This document shows, one piece after another, positions 61,289 through 64,000 of a DNA stretch of 64,000 nucleotides. Position numbers and translations under genes: made by a program. The notes below the pieces were generated by a model that saw nothing but the letters and a program-made list of their open reading frames with translations, ran no database searches and was not told the origin of the DNA. This DNA comes from Dyadobacter flavalbus. Lineage in GTDB: Bacteria; Bacteroidota; Bacteroidia; Cytophagales; Spirosomataceae. How positions within the stretch are numbered: the stretch's first letter is position 1; the number at the start of each line of letters is the position of its first letter. The stretch lies in NCBI RefSeq assembly GCF_006149045.1, contig NZ_VBSN01000038.1, positions 372,001 through 436,000 on the forward strand, in the 5' to 3' direction.

Positions 61289-63310
61289 ATGATTAAACTT
61301 GCCAATACCAAAACAACCTTCGACCGGGCAGTAATTGTACCTGGCCTATCATTCATTATAGGTATCTGCCTTTTATCAGTATTGTTTCCAAATCCTACGG
61401 AAGCTGTCCTCAATCGTGTTAAAGAGTTCATTTTCGTAAACCTGAACTGGATCTATGTATGGTCCGTAACCATTTTTGTCATCTTTCTAATTTACCTGAT
61501 GTTCAGTAAATACGGGGACATTAAATTAGGAGCAAACGACAGCATCCCCGAGTATTCCTTTTTTTCATGGATCTCAATGCTGTTTGCCGCCGGAATGGGA
61601 ATTGGTCTGATGTATTTTGAGGTTGCCGAACCGATGTCCCATTATGCCACAGACGCGTTTGATGCAAACTTGTATGTCAACAAAGCTAAAAACGCACAGC
61701 TTTACACTTTTTTTCACTGGGGAATACATGCGTGGGCTGTGTATGGCCTGGTAGGACTATCTCTGGCTTATTTTACCTTCAGATACCGGCTGCCATTATC
61801 CTTACGGAGTTGTCTGTATCCTTTGCTTAAAGATAAAATAAATAGCAACTGGGGTACAGCTATTGACGTTTTTGCATTGTGCAGTACTTTCTTTGGCATC
61901 ACAACGACGTTGGGATTTGGTGTAATCCAAATTAACACGGGTCTGAAAACACTGGGTATTCTGCCCGAAACCAGTTTTGTGTACCAGATCGGAATTGTCA
62001 CTGTTCTGGTTATGCTTGCGATCTTTTCAGCAACTTCCGGCTTAGATAAGGGTATTAAAATTTTAAGCAACATCAACATTGGCGCAGCGGTTGTGCTACT
62101 GTTGTTTGTGCTCGCCTTTGGCCCGACAGTATATCTGATCGGCAGCTTCACGGAAGGGCTTGGCAACTACATCAATAACTTCTTTAATATTACCTTCAAT
62201 ACGCATGTTTACGATCAGGCAACACTTCCCTGGTTTTACAACTGGAGTATTTTATACTGGGCCTGGTGGATTTCCTGGGCACCCTTCGTAGGATTGTTTA
62301 TTGCCAGAATTTCAAAAGGGCGCACTATTAAGTCTTTTATATCCGCAGTTCTAATTGTACCTACTCTTTTCAATTTTATCTGGATGTCTATTTTTGGAAA
62401 CAGCGCGATATGGACAGATTTTAACGTAGCCGAGGGAGCTTTAAGCAGACTGGTGAACAATCCTGATGCCCTGATGTTTGCTTTTCTGGAATATCTGCCC
62501 CTTTCCACGATATCCAGCACGCTGGTTATTTGTATCGTGATTATCTTTTTTATGACTTCAGCAGATTCCGGGATTCTTGTTCTGGACAGCATTGCAACAA
62601 AAAATTCAAGTAAATCCCCGGTGTGGCAAAAAGTTTTCTGGGGAGTTTTACTTGCCGTACTGGCACTGATGCTCTTAAATGCCGGCGGGCTGAAAGCCTT
62701 GCAAACGATGACGCTGATTACAGCGCTGCCCTTCTCGGTGATTATGCTGCTTTTCGTAATATCGCTAGTGAAGGCACTTGCCATTGATTATAAGTATTAC
62801 CAACGCAGCTTTTCTGTTTCGACCGTTCCATGGTCTGGCGAGTTCTGGAAGACGCGTCTAAGCCAGATGGTTTCTAAAAAAACGCGTCGTTCTGTCGAGG
62901 ACTATATCAACGTTACGGTCAAGGAAGCATTTTCAGACCTTCAGAAAGAATTCGCCTTAAACCGCATCAAGGTAAAAATCAGCTCCGGCACGGATCCGGT
63001 CAGCCTGGAAATTGAAATTGAACATAACATCATCAATAACTTTAAATACGGAATCAGATGTCAGGAAAAACTTGTGTCCGAATTCTTGATGGAAGACAAA
63101 AACCTGCCGGACATCCATGAGAAAACCGCATACTATCCAAAATCCTACTTCGGTGACACCCGGGAAGGGTACGATGTGCAGTACTTTACAAAAAATGAGC
63201 TGATCAGTGATGTATTAAAACATTATGAGCGGTTTTTTGCCATCATATCCGAAGAAGCGAATGAAATGTTCATAACCAGCAATGCCAATATCAATAAGCA
63301 TGGAGCTTAA
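61289..63310 (+). CDS. betT: BCCT-family betaine/choline/carnitine transporter
   Basis: 673 aa, twelve membrane segments over residues about 15-510 and a soluble C-terminal domain of about 150 residues as in BetT. Signature sequences are clear: FAAGMGIGLMYFEVAEPMSHY, FFHWGIHAWAVYGLVGL, and the aromatic ILYWAWWISWAPFVGLF followed by RISKGRTIKSFI. Imports choline or betaine coupled to Na+ or H+ for osmoprotection. No betaine-synthesis genes are nearby. The gene symbol is by family resemblance only. Confidence 0.85.
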   Translation: MIKLANTKTTFDRAVIVPGLSFIIGICLLSVLFPNPTEAVLNRVKEFIFVNLNWIYVWSVTIFVIFLIYLMFSKYGDIKLGANDSIPEYSFFSWISMLFAAGMGIGLMYFEVAEPMSHYATDAFDANLYVNKAKNAQLYTFFHWGIHAWAVYGLVGLSLAYFTFRYRLPLSLRSCLYPLLKDKINSNWGTAIDVFALCSTFFGITTTLGFGVIQINTGLKTLGILPETSFVYQIGIVTVLVMLAIFSATSGLDKGIKILSNINIGAAVVLLLFVLAFGPTVYLIGSFTEGLGNYINNFFNITFNTHVYDQATLPWFYNWSILYWAWWISWAPFVGLFIARISKGRTIKSFISAVLIVPTLFNFIWMSIFGNSAIWTDFNVAEGALSRLVNNPDALMFAFLEYLPLSTISSTLVICIVIIFFMTSADSGILVLDSIATKNSSKSPVWQKVFWGVLLAVLALMLLNAGGLKALQTMTLITALPFSVIMLLFVISLVKALAIDYKYYQRSFSVSTVPWSGEFWKTRLSQMVSKKTRRSVEDYINVTVKEAFSDLQKEFALNRIKVKISSGTDPVSLEIEIEHNIINNFKYGIRCQEKLVSEFLMEDKNLPDIHEKTAYYPKSYFGDTREGYDVQYFTKNELISDVLKHYERFFAIISEEANEMFITSNANINKHGA

Positions 63311-63642
63311 TAAATGATTTTGTTAATTGGCAGAAAAGGCATTAAAAAGAACTCAGGCCTGAAATAGCGTGCATTAAAAATATGGTTTTAGTGCATGCTG
63401 GAAATAGTAGTTGATTTCTCTTTGCACTAAATCCGTGGATAAAGGCTGCTTGCAAGATTTACATGTAGCACATTTATTACTACTTTGCCAATGACAGCTG
63501 CCGGGGCATACCAGAAACGGCTGCCCGGTTGCATTTTAAGATTTTTAGTACCCTGTTCATTAATCAGAACTTAGCACTAGGCTGCGTCATGGTAAATGCT
63601 GAAATAAATTCAACTATGCCGGGCAATGCATGGATAAACCGG
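63311..63642. other. intergenic region, nothing recognised
   Basis: About 330 bp between the BCCT gene and the partial minus-strand gene. No coding frame, RNA or repeat identified. Confidence 0.4.
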
Positions 63643-64000
63643 TTACAAGGCAGCCTTTTCTACATATAATTTGATTGAATCACTTTTGAATCTGACCTGC
63701 AGCCAATTTTTTATTTTAGAAAAATCGCGGCTGGTTTGCCTGATGTTGGAGGTACCCAGGATTACAACTGTATAGTTGCTAGTCTTGCCGGCATCCGCAT
63801 AAAAGGCTTGCTGCTCTGCCGAACAGTACCTGATTTCAGGGAAAAGTGGCTTGATTTCCTTAAACAAAACACTGGTAAACTTCTTGGCAGCACCCATGCT
63901 GTCCTGCTTTTGAATATTGCGGCTCAGTTCAGTTTTGAGCTGGTTGATTTCAGCCTGGTAGCGGTCACTTTGCGAGAGCTCGGCAGGGACATCGTTGATA
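63643..64000 (-). CDS. partial protein, C-terminal end, possibly DUF389-type
   Basis: The minus-strand frame is open from the window edge to TAA-type stop at 63643, about 118 residues, with no start inside. A helical, Gln/Glu/Lys-rich segment (QAEINQLKTELSRNIQKQD) precedes a small alpha/beta domain (VLFKEIKPLFPEIRYCS, then TVVILGTSN and IKNWLQVRFKSD). The arrangement recalls the C-terminal part of DUF389/TIGR00341 membrane proteins, but this is a weak resemblance. The rest lies beyond base 64000. Confidence 0.5.
   Translation of the reverse strand, partial: INDVPAELSQSDRYQAEINQLKTELSRNIQKQDSMGAAKKFTSVLFKEIKPLFPEIRYCSAEQQAFYADAGKTSNYTVVILGTSNIRQTSRDFSKIKNWLQVRFKSDSIKLYVEKAAL

Overview
The window looks like chromosomal DNA of a Bacteroidota bacterium of the Cytophagales, probably close to Dyadobacter or other Spirosomataceae. 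This is inferred from gene content; no database was searched. The evidence is: two secreted proteins ending in type IX secretion (T9SS) sorting tails, a carboxypeptidase-regulatory/plug/beta-barrel outer-membrane protein, PorT-like small barrels, DUF349, CbpM/CbpA, an ars operon with a DUF6428-like gene, and several promoters of the Bacteroidota type (-33 TTG, -7 TAnnTTTG).

Region by region. 1-1.8 kb: the end of an alpha/beta hydrolase and a sugar-phosphate isomerase-like TIM barrel. 2.0-5.4 kb: a four-gene cassette of unknown function (coiled-coil protein, two-TM coiled-coil protein, TM-anchored actin-like/PPX-GppA-like protein, multi-TM protein). 5.4-7.6 kb: a PD-(D/E)XK-like protein followed by an N6-adenine methyltransferase, a likely restriction-modification pair. 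7.7-11.2 kb: an HMA-like protein, an MFS transporter, a ParA ATPase with a small partner, and a YidH-like protein. 11.4-21.8 kb: a beta-barrel protein, metallo-hydrolases, a frameshifted AlkB-like gene, a Nif3-like Tat substrate, an operon of a DUF2278/lamin-tail protein and a ComEC-like beta-lactamase-fold protein, an MscS channel and a VOC protein. 22-24.7 kb: small unknown genes and a small outer-membrane barrel. 25-33.8 kb: two large convergent T9SS cargo proteins that share an N-terminal domain. 33.8-36.7 kb: an AT-rich, gene-poor stretch with a dead acetyltransferase, then a tandem array of about 102 bp built from tRNA-Lys fragments plus terminators, two intact tRNA-Lys genes and a third, interrupted one.

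36.8-51.5 kb is ordinary core genome: RhlE-type helicase, CbpA/CbpM, VF530-like protein, oxidoreductase, Ada/Ogt-type repair protein, MiaA, citrate synthase, PdxH and a DUF349 protein. tRNA-Thr (51568-51640) marks the edge of an accessory region. Directly downstream lie an integrase-like remnant, a decayed ABC-permease gene and a decayed DUF1016 gene, then an intact arsenic operon (arsR, DUF6428-like, arsC, arsN-like GNAT, ACR3) with a palindromic operator overlapping its promoter. After that come a phosphotransferase remnant, an NmrA-like/AraC pair, a DinB-like protein, a cysteine-rich copper-binding four-helix protein and a BCCT transporter.

The best candidates for undescribed biology are the 1997-5420 membrane cassette, whose actin-like domain is predicted to lie outside the cytoplasm; the 5402-7618 restriction-modification pair with an unfamiliar nuclease; the tRNA-Lys-derived repeat array; and the DUF2278-LTD/ComEC-like operon.
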